A stretch of 7,542 nucleotides of DNA from JBBDWJ01 sp040902925 (GTDB taxonomy: Bacteria; Acidobacteriota; Terriglobia; Bryobacterales; UBA6623). The translations under genes were made by a program, and so were the position numbers. Below the pieces are notes generated by a model, which had not been told where the DNA came from, ran no database searches, and worked only from the letters and a program-made list of their open reading frames with translations. Positions within the stretch are counted from its first letter, which is position 1. Every line of letters starts with the position of its first letter. The stretch is taken from the NCBI GenBank assembly GCA_040902925.1, contig JBBDWJ010000069.1, positions 1 to 7,542 of the forward strand, read 5' to 3'. Positions 1-6,269 of this stretch are shown here, one piece after another.

Positions 1-504
<504 letters not shown>

Positions 505-562
505 ATGTTGTTGTCCTTCAACCTAATGAGACAAGCCCACCAAGCTAAAGAACGAACTTTCA

Positions 563-590
563 GAGTTTGTCTCCGCTCGACTGCAAACTC
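563..590 (-). other. Stem-loop in the 16S leader, between boxA and the mature 5' end
   Basis: Perfect 7-bp inverted repeat GAGTTTG (563-569) / CAAACTC (584-590) with a 14-nt loop. It lies about 60 nt upstream of the mature 16S end, where precursor rRNA is usually processed. A role in 16S maturation is inference from position only. Confidence 0.45.
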
Positions 591-625
591 GGAATCGACG
601 TTCTATACTGCTGACGTCCAACCTG

Positions 626-639
626 ACTGTCAAAGATCA
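626..639 (-). promoter_or_regulatory. boxA-like rRNA antitermination motif
   Basis: The minus strand reads TGATCTTTGACAGT, matching the boxA pattern of bacterial rRNA leaders (E. coli TGCTCTTTAACA; Bacillus-type TGTTCTTTGAAAAC). In the RNA this is the binding site for NusB/NusE (S10) and part of the antitermination complex that lets polymerase read through structured rRNA. Its place, about 120 nt before the mature 16S 5' end and downstream of the promoter, is as expected. Confidence 0.7.
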
Positions 640-791
640 GGACCGTGAAGATCGTCTCCCCTGGTTCAAACTGCTGACCAGGAAATCCCTCCGACGGCCG
701 GCCTCAAAATCGTTTTTGGCGACAAGCGGCCTTGCGCGACTCATGCCGCGGGCGCAAACTTGCCTGCCATGATGTCAAAGAAGAAAAGGTT

Positions 792-853
792 GATAGGCTA
801 CTTTGGAAGACGGCCAAGAGGCCTCGACCGTTTACTCTCTTCCTTCGCCTATC
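792..853 (-). other. Long imperfect stem-loop in the rRNA leader
   Basis: Three nested arm pairs share one axis: GATAGGC (792-798) with GCCTATC (847-853); GGAAGA (805-810) with TCTTCC (838-843); and an inner 8-bp helix 811-818 / 823-830, two of whose pairs are G-U in the minus-strand RNA. A 7-nt bulge (831-837) and small internal loops separate them. It begins about 45 nt after the predicted transcription start. No T-run follows, so it does not look like an intrinsic terminator or attenuator. It may be a leader fold or a processing site. Confidence 0.5.
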
Positions 854-881
854 GGGCGTTTTCGGAGCAAGGCCATCCCCG

Positions 882-942
882 CTCAACTTTCTTCTTCAAG
901 CAATATAGCATTGCACCAATCCGGTTGCAAGCGAAAGTTGAG
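882..942. repeat. 10-bp inverted repeat bracketing the rRNA promoter
   Basis: CTCAACTTTC (882-891) and its exact reverse complement GAAAGTTGAG (933-942) lie on either side of the -35/-10 pair with a 41-bp spacer. One arm covers the first transcribed bases and the other lies just upstream of -35. The match is direct from the sequence; a role as paired operator half-sites is inference. Confidence 0.6.
902..930 (-). promoter_or_regulatory. rRNA operon promoter (-35 TTGCAA, -10 TATATT)
   Basis: On the minus strand, -35 TTGCAA (925-930) and -10 TATATT (902-907) are separated by exactly 17 bp. The -10 is preceded by TGC, giving an extended -10 (TGCTATATT). A T-rich patch upstream (about 944-956) could act as an UP element. 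Transcription would begin near 895-896, giving a leader of about 390 nt before mature 16S. This is the best sigma-70-type promoter I see upstream of the rRNA gene; a second, closer promoter is not excluded. Confidence 0.65.
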
Positions 943-1323
943 ACAAAAACATTAGACGCGGTTTCGGGTTGCGAAACTGGCCGGTGCCGCAAACTCAACT
1001 GACTCGATCACAACGACTTATGCTTGACCTATGTTGGGCAGCTAAATCTTCCCTCTGCGCTTTAGCCGTCGCTGCCGGCAGGTCTCGGATGGCCCGCGAC
1101 GGTTCTTCGTCGCGAAGATGGGGCGAGAACGGAGCCACTCTTCACCCGCGCTGGCTACTCTCCGCAGGCGCGGAAAGTCTTGCGGGCGTTTGGATCGATT
1201 GGCCGCGAATAGGATCGCCCGAGGGCGATGATAGCTTTGGGTAACTCAGGCAAGTTTTTCCGTATAAGCGTTCGAGTGTTCCCGTTGGTCGACTCCGTAC
1301 TCGCACAGCTCGCCGGAACCGCC
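943..1323. other. Non-coding stretch between yraN and the rRNA promoter
   Basis: No convincing coding region, tRNA or repeat element is visible. Short reading frames here lack a Shine-Dalgarno, recognisable motifs or biased composition. Two compact hairpins stand out: CGCGACG (1095-1101) / CGTCGCG (1108-1114) with a 6-nt loop, and a 7-bp stem ATCGCCC / GGGCGAT at 1214-1229. Neither is followed by a T-run on either strand, so calling them intrinsic terminators is not justified, although the second could mark the 3' end of the yraN transcript. Nested inverted pairs also occur at 1037-1076 (GGCAGC/GCTGCC and GCTAAA/TTTAGC). Confidence 0.5.
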
Positions 1324-1824
1324 TCATTCCCCGTCGTTTGGGGGCTGATTCTGCGCGCGCGGGCGCGCCGTGCGGCGGCTTACTTGCGGCGGGCGCCAGC
1401 GCTGCTGCTCCTGCCTTACCGTGAACGCCCCTTTATACAAGTCGATCTGGGGAGGCCTGCTCAACACGATGCTCACCACATCGAACCGCACTCGTTCGGG
1501 CCCGACGCCGGCGCGGCGCGAATATTCGCCGGCCGTACGAATAAGCTGCCAGCGTTTGTCGCGGTTCACGGCTTGCTCGGGCCGGCCGAAATCCTCGTTC
1601 TTGCGCGTCTTGACCTCGATGATCGCCAGGCGGTCCTCGTCCCAGCCCACCAGATCAATCTCGCCCCGCCCTCGGCGCGGCCGGTAGTTGCGCGCAACGA
1701 TCCGGTAGCCGCGTGTTCGCAGGTATTCGTAGGCCATCTGCTCGCCACGGCGGGCGTCACGCAGGTGTTGAGGTAAGCGCCGGTCGGCTGCCGCCCGCAG
1801 CTTGCCCAGCAGAAACCGGAACAT
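1324..1824 (-). CDS. yraN: YraN family protein (UPF0102), predicted nuclease-fold
   Basis: 166 residues from the only in-frame ATG before an upstream stop (TAG at 1888-1890). No Shine-Dalgarno precedes it; the bases before ATG read CCTCCG. Family hallmarks: an N-terminal GExxAxxYL-like segment (G27-E28 to L35), then GRGEIDLVG (52-60) and IEVKTR (69-74), the acidic/lysine core of a restriction-endonuclease-like fold (E55, D57, E70, K72), then RFDVV (113-117). YraN proteins are widespread and usually about 120-130 residues; their substrate is not settled. Here the core ends near residue 134 and is followed by a ~30-residue Arg/Pro/Gln-rich, probably disordered tail. The gene runs in the same direction as the rRNA operon downstream, but 430 bp and a separate promoter lie between them. 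Cytoplasmic; no signal peptide. Confidence 0.9.
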   Translation of the reverse strand: MFRFLLGKLRAAADRRLPQHLRDARRGEQMAYEYLRTRGYRIVARNYRPRRGRGEIDLVGWDEDRLAIIEVKTRKNEDFGRPEQAVNRDKRWQLIRTAGEYSRRAGVGPERVRFDVVSIVLSRPPQIDLYKGAFTVRQEQQRWRPPQVSRRTARPRAQNQPPNDGE

Positions 1825-1939
1825 CGGAGGAATCGGGAATCGGTGGATGAACGCGGACGCGATGCGCGGGCTGACTCCGCTGAAAAGCTAAGCAATTTAT
1901 CCGAAAATAGGCCCGCGAACAACTGCTCCTGCCTGATGG

Positions 1940-1968
1940 AATGTAGCACCGCGGGAAAGAAATCGCAA
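1940..1968 (-). promoter_or_regulatory. Candidate yraN promoter (TTGCGA-17-TACATT)
   Basis: Minus strand: -35 TTGCGA (1963-1968), 17-bp spacer, -10 TACATT (1940-1945) preceded by TGC, so an extended -10. Predicted start is near 1933, giving a ~110-nt untranslated leader before yraN. It lies downstream of the oxidoreductase gene end (2051), so yraN can be transcribed independently. Confidence 0.5.
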
Positions 1969-2015
1969 GTTCGCATGCTTGTCGAGCCGGCCGCTCGCCC
2001 ACGCTGGAGCGTCGC

Positions 2016-2039
2016 TAGCCCCCTGCTGGCCAAGGGCTA
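2016..2039 (-). other. Hairpin after the oxidoreductase gene, possible 3' end structure
   Basis: TAGCCC (2016-2021) pairs with GGGCTA (2034-2039) across a 12-nt loop, 12 nt beyond the stop codon at 2051-2053. A small second palindrome (ACGCT-GG-AGCGT, 2001-2012) follows. Neither has a T-run, so termination is only a possibility. Confidence 0.25.
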
Positions 2040-2050
2040 AGCTAATAAGC

Positions 2051-3022
2051 CTACGCCGTCGGGTGATAGATTTGTTCGAGCAGCCGCGAGACTTCGCGGC
2101 CAACCTCTCCAGTCACCCCGGGCGCACGGTTTTCAGCCACGGCTTGCACGAAATCCTCGATAGCGGGCTGATGCAGATTCGCATGCGGGGGATGGTTTTC
2201 TTCCCGCTCGCCCTGCACAGTCTTTACCGTCAAATCACCGCGGTTGAGGTTTCGAATGTGCAGCGATCCTTCGCTTCCCCAAATATCGGCCGTATCGGCG
2301 TGTACCGGCGTGGCGTGGCTCGCCAGCAGCACGCCGCGCGCACCGCCGGCCATCTTGAAGAACACGCCGCTGGTATCTTCGACGTCACGCTTGTAGTAGA
2401 TCTGATCGGTGAAGGCTGCATCGACCTCGAGCGGGCTAAATAGATTTACGAAAATCTCGATGCGGTGGCAGCCGAAGTCCATCATCGGGCCTCCGCCGGC
2501 GCGATCCTTCTCGATCAGCCAATGACGAGACTCGCCGGGCTGCGGATTGAAACGCGAAAAGGCGTTCATCTGCGCCAGCACAACCTGGCCGATCTCGCCG
2601 TGGTCGATCAGGGCGCGAACCCGCCGAATCACAGGGTAGAAACGGCGATAGTAGGCCACGCCCAGCTTGACGCTATGCGATCGACAGGCAGCGATCATGC
2701 GATCGCAATCAGCGACGTTGAGGGCCATAGGCTTCTCGCAGAGCACGTGCTTGCCGGCTTCCGCCGCGGCGATGGTTTGTTCGGCGTGCAGATCGACCGG
2801 CGTCGCAACGTAGACCGCTTCGACATCGGGATCGGCGACCAATTCACGCCAGTTCCGAAAGGTTCGGGAAGCACCGAACTCGCGCGCGAACTCCTCCGCT
2901 AGATCGAACCGCGCGCGGGAAACGGCGAACAGCTCGCTGTCAGGAGCGTCACGCAGAGCCGGCGCCACGCGTTTCTGAGAAATATCGCCGCAGCCGATCA
3001 GTCCCCAACGGAGTTTGGCCAT
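2051..3022 (-). CDS. Gfo/Idh/MocA family NAD(P)-dependent oxidoreductase
   Basis: 323 residues. The N-terminal Rossmann domain (about 1-120) carries the dinucleotide motif GLIGCGDIS (7-15), VATPVDLH (72-79) and the family signature CEKPMALN (95-102), where K97 is the conserved lysine near substrate and nicotinamide. The C-terminal alpha/beta domain (about 125-323) has GGGPMMDFGCHRIEI (176-190), in which D182 and H186 match the catalytic Asp/His pair. Members oxidise or reduce sugars, inositols or related polyols; sequence alone does not give the substrate. No signal peptide or membrane segment, so cytoplasmic. ATG at 3022 has no Shine-Dalgarno, but a -10-like TAAGAT ends 7 nt before it. The gene follows rlmN in the same direction across a 211-bp gap containing two hairpins, so an operon is unlikely. 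No sugar transporter or kinase neighbour helps assign the substrate. Confidence 0.92.
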   Translation of the reverse strand: MAKLRWGLIGCGDISQKRVAPALRDAPDSELFAVSRARFDLAEEFAREFGASRTFRNWRELVADPDVEAVYVATPVDLHAEQTIAAAEAGKHVLCEKPMALNVADCDRMIAACRSHSVKLGVAYYRRFYPVIRRVRALIDHGEIGQVVLAQMNAFSRFNPQPGESRHWLIEKDRAGGGPMMDFGCHRIEIFVNLFSPLEVDAAFTDQIYYKRDVEDTSGVFFKMAGGARGVLLASHATPVHADTADIWGSEGSLHIRNLNRGDLTVKTVQGEREENHPPHANLHQPAIEDFVQAVAENRAPGVTGEVGREVSRLLEQIYHPTA

Positions 3023-3028
3023 GGGTCT

Positions 3029-3034
3029 ATCTTA
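3029..3034 (-). promoter_or_regulatory. -10-like hexamer just before the oxidoreductase start
   Basis: TAAGAT on the minus strand, then six bases (AGACCC), then the ATG. This spacing would put the transcription start at or next to the start codon, i.e. a leaderless message, which fits the missing ribosome binding site. No good -35 is seen at 16-18 bp upstream, so confidence is low. Confidence 0.3.
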
Positions 3035-3104
3035 CGTGGCCAGGAACGAAGCGGGTACGGGCGTAACCGCGCTGAAGTGGGTACCGGCGCTCCCGCCGAC
3101 ACCT

Positions 3105-3119
3105 CGGTGCGAAGCACCG
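3105..3119 (-). other. Small hairpin in the rlmN-oxidoreductase gap
   Basis: CGGTGC (3105-3110) / GCACCG (3114-3119), 6-bp stem with a 3-nt loop. It has no T-run. Nothing else recognisable lies in the ~190-bp gap (3023-3211). Confidence 0.3.
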
Positions 3120-3211
3120 CTGTAACGGGTAAGGAAGAGGCAGCTATTCAAAGCGATTGGGAACCACGCCCTCGACGATGCGTGCCCGAAAAGGGGGCCG
3201 CCGCGCGGCCT

Positions 3212-3233
3212 GTACAGGCGATAGCGCCTGTAC
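3212..3233. repeat. Palindrome abutting the rlmN stop codon
   Basis: Perfect 9-bp arms GTACAGGCG (3212-3220) and CGCCTGTAC (3225-3233) with a 4-nt loop. The element starts at the very next base after the rlmN TAG (3234-3236). It likely caps the rlmN transcript as a 3' stem, but with no T-run it is not a classic terminator. Its build (9-bp arms, 4-nt loop, GnACAGnCn arm) resembles the palindromes at 5681-5769. Confidence 0.55.
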
Positions 3234-4271
3234 CTACCCGGCCGTGCGCTTCAACTGCCCGCAGGCGGCGTAAATCTCCCGCCCACGCGGCTTGCGCACA
3301 AAACACGGAAAGCTCTTCCGGAGAATCGCTTGAAAGGAAATCACTCGCTCAGCCGAAGGGGTCTCGAAAGGCATCTCGGGCCCCGGGTTGAAAGCAATCA
3401 AATTCACCTTGCAATTGATATTCGCGAGCAGCGGCACCACGCGCCGCGCATCCTCATCGCTGTCGTTGACGCCCTTGAGCAATACATACTCGAAACTCAA
3501 GCGCTCCCAAGGCCGCAGCGGATACCGCCGGCAGGCCTCCAGCAAGTCCGCGAGATGATACTTGCCGGTGATCGGCATCAGTTCGCGCCGCATCGCCTCC
3601 GTCGAGGCATTCAACGACACAGCCAGCCTGGGCCGTTCGGGCTCGCGCGCCATCTCTTCAATCTTCGGGATCACCCCCGAGGTCGAAACCGTGATGCGGC
3701 GCAGCGGAACCCCGATGCCTTCCCCATCGGCAAGCAGCCGCGTCGCCTTCAGCACGGCATCGAGGTTCAGCAACGGCTCGCCCATGCCCATCATCACGAC
3801 GTTGACGGGCCGCTGGCGCGGGTCGAGGCCGTGCTCGCCAAACAACCGCAGCACCTGCCCCACGATCTCGCCTGCCGTCAGGTTGCGCTCCAGGCCCAGC
3901 AAAGCCGTCAGACAGAACTTGCAATCCACAGGGCAGCCCACCTGGGTTGAGATGCAAAGCGTGTCCCGCTGCTGTTCCGGAATAAACACCGCCTCGACGG
4001 TCTTGCCGTCCGCAAGCCCGAGCAGATAACGAACGGTGCCATCGACCGAGACAAACCGCTCTTCGGTTCTCGGCAAGCCAGCTTCATAAGACCGCGAAAG
4101 ACCTTCCCGCAGGCCAGCCGGAAGCGAAGGAATCCCCGCCAGGTCCGAAAGGCCGAGGCGGTAGAGTCCATGGTAGAGCTGCCGAGCGCGATAGGCCGGC
4201 TCGCCAAGCTCGCTTACAATCGCGGCGAGATCGCTAAGTTCCTTACCTACAAGAGCTTGCGTCACTTTCAC
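3234..4271 (-). CDS. rlmN: Dual-specificity rRNA/tRNA adenine-C2 methyltransferase RlmN
   Basis: 345 residues. Family members are radical-SAM enzymes that methylate C2 of A2503 in 23S rRNA and of A37 in some tRNAs. The 4Fe-4S motif CxxxCxxC is CPVDCKFC (C113, C117, C120). C106 and C337 (in IYAACGQL) match the catalytic cysteines C118 and C355 of E. coli RlmN, and E93 matches E105. GMGEPLLN (162-169) is the usual SAM-contacting GGEP-type segment. The N-terminal helical accessory domain spans roughly 1-85. Length is normal for the family and all key residues are present. The start is GTG at 4271; an in-frame GTG at 4265 is an alternative two codons in. An upstream ATG at 4307 is cut off by an in-frame TAG. 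It is divergent from the M16 peptidase, with both promoters in a ~100-bp region. Cytoplasmic. Confidence 0.96.
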   Translation of the reverse strand: MKVTQALVGKELSDLAAIVSELGEPAYRARQLYHGLYRLGLSDLAGIPSLPAGLREGLSRSYEAGLPRTEERFVSVDGTVRYLLGLADGKTVEAVFIPEQQRDTLCISTQVGCPVDCKFCLTALLGLERNLTAGEIVGQVLRLFGEHGLDPRQRPVNVVMMGMGEPLLNLDAVLKATRLLADGEGIGVPLRRITVSTSGVIPKIEEMAREPERPRLAVSLNASTEAMRRELMPITGKYHLADLLEACRRYPLRPWERLSFEYVLLKGVNDSDEDARRVVPLLANINCKVNLIAFNPGPEMPFETPSAERVISFQAILRKSFPCFVRKPRGREIYAACGQLKRTAG

Positions 4272-4272
4272 T

Positions 4273-4278
4273 ATTCTA
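4273..4278 (-). promoter_or_regulatory. -10-like TAGAAT at the rlmN start
   Basis: Minus-strand TAGAAT lies one base before GTG 4271 and seven bases before GTG 4265. If it is the real -10, transcription would begin at about 4265 and the shorter GTG start would be used on a leaderless message. No clear -35 is visible. Confidence 0.3.
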
Positions 4279-4306
4279 CTCTACGGCCGAGCCGCCCAGG
4301 GCGTCA

Positions 4307-4315
4307 TGTTAGAAT
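4307..4315 (+). promoter_or_regulatory. Extended -10 (TGT-TAGAAT) for the M16 peptidase
   Basis: TGTTAGAAT: TGn (4307-4309) followed by TAGAAT (4310-4315), five of six bases of the sigma-70 consensus. No good -35 is present, as is common with extended -10 promoters. Transcription would begin near 4321-4323, giving a ~50-nt leader to the GTG at 4373, or a leaderless message if TTG 4322 is the start. Confidence 0.45.
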
Positions 4316-4372
4316 GAGCCGTTGGATCGCCGAGCCGCGATTTCCTTTCTTCCAATTCCCGCGCAGGTGTAT

Positions 4373-5659
4373 GTGAAGCCAGTTTCCTATCAAGAACGCG
4401 ACGTCTCCAAAACCATTCTTCCCAACGGCTTGCGAGTCATTACCGAGGAGATGCCGCATGTGCGCTCTGTCGCCGTCGGCGTCTGGATCGATGTCGGCTC
4501 GCGCCACGAGTCGGCCGCTGAGAGCGGCATTTGCCACTTCATCGAGCACATGGTGTTCAAGGGCACGGCTCACCGCAGCGCCGAAGACATCGCCTGCTCG
4601 GTCGACTCCATCGGCGGCCATCTTGATGCCTTCACGATGAAAGAGACGGTCGCCTTCACCGCCAAGGTGCTCGATCAGCACCTGTCGCGCGGCATAGACG
4701 TACTGTCGGACCTGGTTCTCAACCCGGCATTCCGCGAAGAGGACATCGTCAAGGAAAAGGGAGTTGTCCTTGAAGAACTGAAGATGGATGAGGACAACCC
4801 CGACTACCTGATCCACGAAATGTTTTCGCGCAGCTTCTGGAAGGGACATGCACTGGGCCGGCCCATCATCGGCAACTCCGAAACCATTAGCGGTTTTCAG
4901 CGCGACCAGGTGCAGGCGTTCTTCGAGAAAGTCTACCAACCGTCGAACCTGATGATTACCGCCGCCGGCAACATCAAGCACGGCGACATGGTCAAGCTGG
5001 TCGACGAGCGCTTCAGCGGGCTCAAAGCGGGCGCCTACATCAAGGGCGACGTCACGCCCGCGCCGCAGACCGAAATCATCCAGCGGGATAAGCCAAGCCT
5101 GGAGCAGACGCACCTCTGCCTGGGCGTCAACACTTTCGCCGCCAATGACGAACGGCGGTTCGCCGGCTATGTACTGAACACCCTGTTGGGAGGCGGCGTC
5201 AGCTCCCGGCTGTTTCTGAAAATCCGCGAACAGGAAGGCCTGGCGTATTCCGTCTTTTCCGACCTCAGCCTTTATACCGACACCGGCTGCCTGTCAGTCT
5301 ATGCGGGAACATCAGTCGAAAACGCCGCTCGAGTCATCGAGCACGTTACGCGGGAGTTCCGCAACCTCAAGGACGCCCCGGTGCCCACCGAAGAGCTGGA
5401 ACGGGCCAAGGATCACCTCAAAGGCAGCCTCATGCTGAGCCTCGAGTCCACCTCGAGCCGCATGGCGAATCTCGCGCGGCAAGAGCAGTATTTCGGCCGC
5501 TTCCCCTCGCTCGACGAGATCAGCGACCGGATCGACCAGGTCACCGCCGAGCAGATCCAGCAGGTCGCCAACGAGTACCTCAAGCAGGATCACATCACGT
5601 TGGCGGTGCTGGGCAGTCTCAACGGCTTCCGGGTCGACAGAGAACAGCTAGCCTGCTAA
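4373..5659 (+). CDS. M16 family zinc metallopeptidase (processing-peptidase-like)
   Basis: 428 residues from GTG 4373, a normal length for single-unit bacterial M16 proteins related to mitochondrial processing peptidase beta. Inverted zinc motif HxxEH is HFIEH (55-59): H55 and H59 bind zinc and E58 is the catalytic base. The distal zinc ligand is E135 in VLEELKMDEDNP, 76 residues after H59 as expected. The C-terminal lobe keeps GGGVSSRLF (273-281) and REQEGLAYS (285-293). It is therefore a catalytically complete subunit. No signal peptide is visible from this start, so location is uncertain; the family degrades or processes unfolded peptides. The open frame extends to TTG 4322 (17 more residues), and GTG 4367 is also possible. 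I prefer 4373 because CAGG (4364-4367) lies 5 nt before it and homology begins near DVSKTILPNGL. The ATG at 4371 is out of frame and meets TGA at once. It converges on the B12-binding gene. Confidence 0.93.
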   Translation: MKPVSYQERDVSKTILPNGLRVITEEMPHVRSVAVGVWIDVGSRHESAAESGICHFIEHMVFKGTAHRSAEDIACSVDSIGGHLDAFTMKETVAFTAKVLDQHLSRGIDVLSDLVLNPAFREEDIVKEKGVVLEELKMDEDNPDYLIHEMFSRSFWKGHALGRPIIGNSETISGFQRDQVQAFFEKVYQPSNLMITAAGNIKHGDMVKLVDERFSGLKAGAYIKGDVTPAPQTEIIQRDKPSLEQTHLCLGVNTFAANDERRFAGYVLNTLLGGGVSSRLFLKIREQEGLAYSVFSDLSLYTDTGCLSVYAGTSVENAARVIEHVTREFRNLKDAPVPTEELERAKDHLKGSLMLSLESTSSRMANLARQEQYFGRFPSLDEISDRIDQVTAEQIQQVANEYLKQDHITLAVLGSLNGFRVDREQLAC

Positions 5660-5662
5660 GCA

Positions 5663-5675
5663 GCACAGAGAATCC
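5663..5675 (+). repeat. Partial extra copy of the palindrome's left arm
   Basis: GCACAGAGAATCC here matches GCACAGACAATCC at 5681-5693 in 12 of 13 positions as a direct repeat, just after the peptidase stop. It looks like a degenerate half-copy of the neighbouring palindrome. Confidence 0.45.
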
Positions 5676-5680
5676 AAGTG

Positions 5681-5703
5681 GCACAGACAATCCTGTCTGT
5701 GCT
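5681..5703 (+). repeat. Palindromic element, copy 1 (possible bidirectional terminator)
   Basis: Arms GCACAGACA (5681-5689) and TGTCTGTGC (5694-5702) form a perfect 9-bp stem with loop ATCC, 21 nt after the M16 stop. A pyrimidine-rich but broken T tract (TCTTAACTCAATTCTTCT) follows on the plus strand, so it may end the peptidase transcript. It forms an inverted pair with copy 2 at 5747-5769 (22 of 23 bases). Confidence 0.6.
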
Positions 5704-5746
5704 CTTAACTCAATTCTTCTACCCGGCGCTTGGCGTTGCCATCGGC

Positions 5747-5769
5747 AGCACAGACAGGATCGTCTGTGC
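5747..5769 (-). repeat. Palindromic element, copy 2, inverted
   Basis: Arms GCACAGAC (5748-5755) and GTCTGTGC (5762-5769), 8-bp stem with a 6-nt loop. Its reverse complement matches copy 1 in 22 of 23 positions. It lies three bases beyond the stop of the B12-binding gene (minus strand), so each convergent gene has one copy at its 3' end. Read through on one strand, the two copies could also pair with each other into one long hairpin. Confidence 0.6.
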
Positions 5770-5772
5770 GAC

Positions 5773-6204
5773 TCAAACAGCATGCCGCTCGCGGCGGTTG
5801 CCCCGAATAAAGTCCACAATCGCCTGCAGCGAAGTCCCCGGCTGAAAAACCGCCGCTACTCCCAGCCGCTTCATCTCCACGACATCGGCATCAGGAATGA
5901 TCCCGCCGAGAATCACCTGAACATCCGCCATCTCTTTTTCCTTGAGCAGTTCCATGACACGCGGAACAATCACCGTATGCGCGCCAGATAGAATCGACAG
6001 CCCGATGAATTCCACGTCCTCCTGGAGCGCCGCCGAAACGACCTGCTCGGGCATCTGCCGCAACCCGGTGTAGATCACTTCCATACCGGCGTCGCGCAAA
6101 GCACGGGCGATCACTTTGGCCCCGCGGTCATGGCCGTCCAGGCCGGGCTTTGCGATCAGCACGCGGATCGGACGCGCATCAACAAGATTCTTCTGGGGTG
6201 CCAT
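5773..6204 (-). CDS. Stand-alone cobalamin-binding protein (methylmalonyl-CoA mutase C-terminal-domain type)
   Basis: 143 residues, a single B12-binding Rossmann-like domain. The base-off/His-on motif DxHxxG is LDGHDRG (22-28) with D23, H25 (cobalt ligand) and G28; SxL is SIL (70-72); the GG turn is LGGIIPD (99-105). This matches the small subunit of split coenzyme-B12 mutases, where a separate large subunit holds the substrate. With that partner it would take part in isomerising methylmalonyl-CoA to succinyl-CoA, or a related acyl-CoA, in the cytoplasm. No large subunit, MeaB/ArgK chaperone or epimerase gene is in the window, so the partner must be elsewhere or the protein has another role. 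ATG 6204 has GAGG only one base upstream, too close to be a good ribosome site. Its gene is convergent with the peptidase and divergent from the serine hydrolase. A weak -10-like TACTCT (6232-6237) lies upstream. Confidence 0.9.
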   Translation of the reverse strand: MAPQKNLVDARPIRVLIAKPGLDGHDRGAKVIARALRDAGMEVIYTGLRQMPEQVVSAALQEDVEFIGLSILSGAHTVIVPRVMELLKEKEMADVQVILGGIIPDADVVEMKRLGVAAVFQPGTSLQAIVDFIRGNRRERHAV

Positions 6205-6269
6205 ACCTCAAACCAAGCACGGTAAACATCTAGAGTAGCGCGTTCCCCCTCAGCATCACTTCAAACCCA

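Noticed and set aside
602..633. Second rRNA promoter from TTGACA (628-633) and TATAGA (602-607), minus strand
   Set aside because: The spacing is 20 bp, too long, and TTGACA is part of the boxA motif.
969..1244. Plus-strand open frame of 91 codons upstream of the rRNA promoter
   Set aside because: No Shine-Dalgarno, no recognisable motif, and it runs over intergenic hairpins; composition is not protein-like.
1262..1320. Possible tRNA suggested by GTTCGAGTGTTCC
   Set aside because: No cloverleaf, acceptor stem or anticodon arm can be folded on either strand.
1228..1776. 182-codon plus-strand frame
   Set aside because: Antisense shadow of yraN, whose minus-strand product has clear family motifs.
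3330..3950. 206-codon plus-strand frame
   Set aside because: Antisense to rlmN, which has every catalytic residue.
3234..4271. Reading the radical-SAM gene as the resistance methyltransferase Cfr
   Set aside because: Length, the AACGQL context of C337, the E93 match and its chromosomal setting fit RlmN; nothing specific to Cfr is seen.
4304..5113. 269-codon minus-strand frame
   Set aside because: Antisense to the M16 peptidase; a long shadow frame typical of GC-rich genes.
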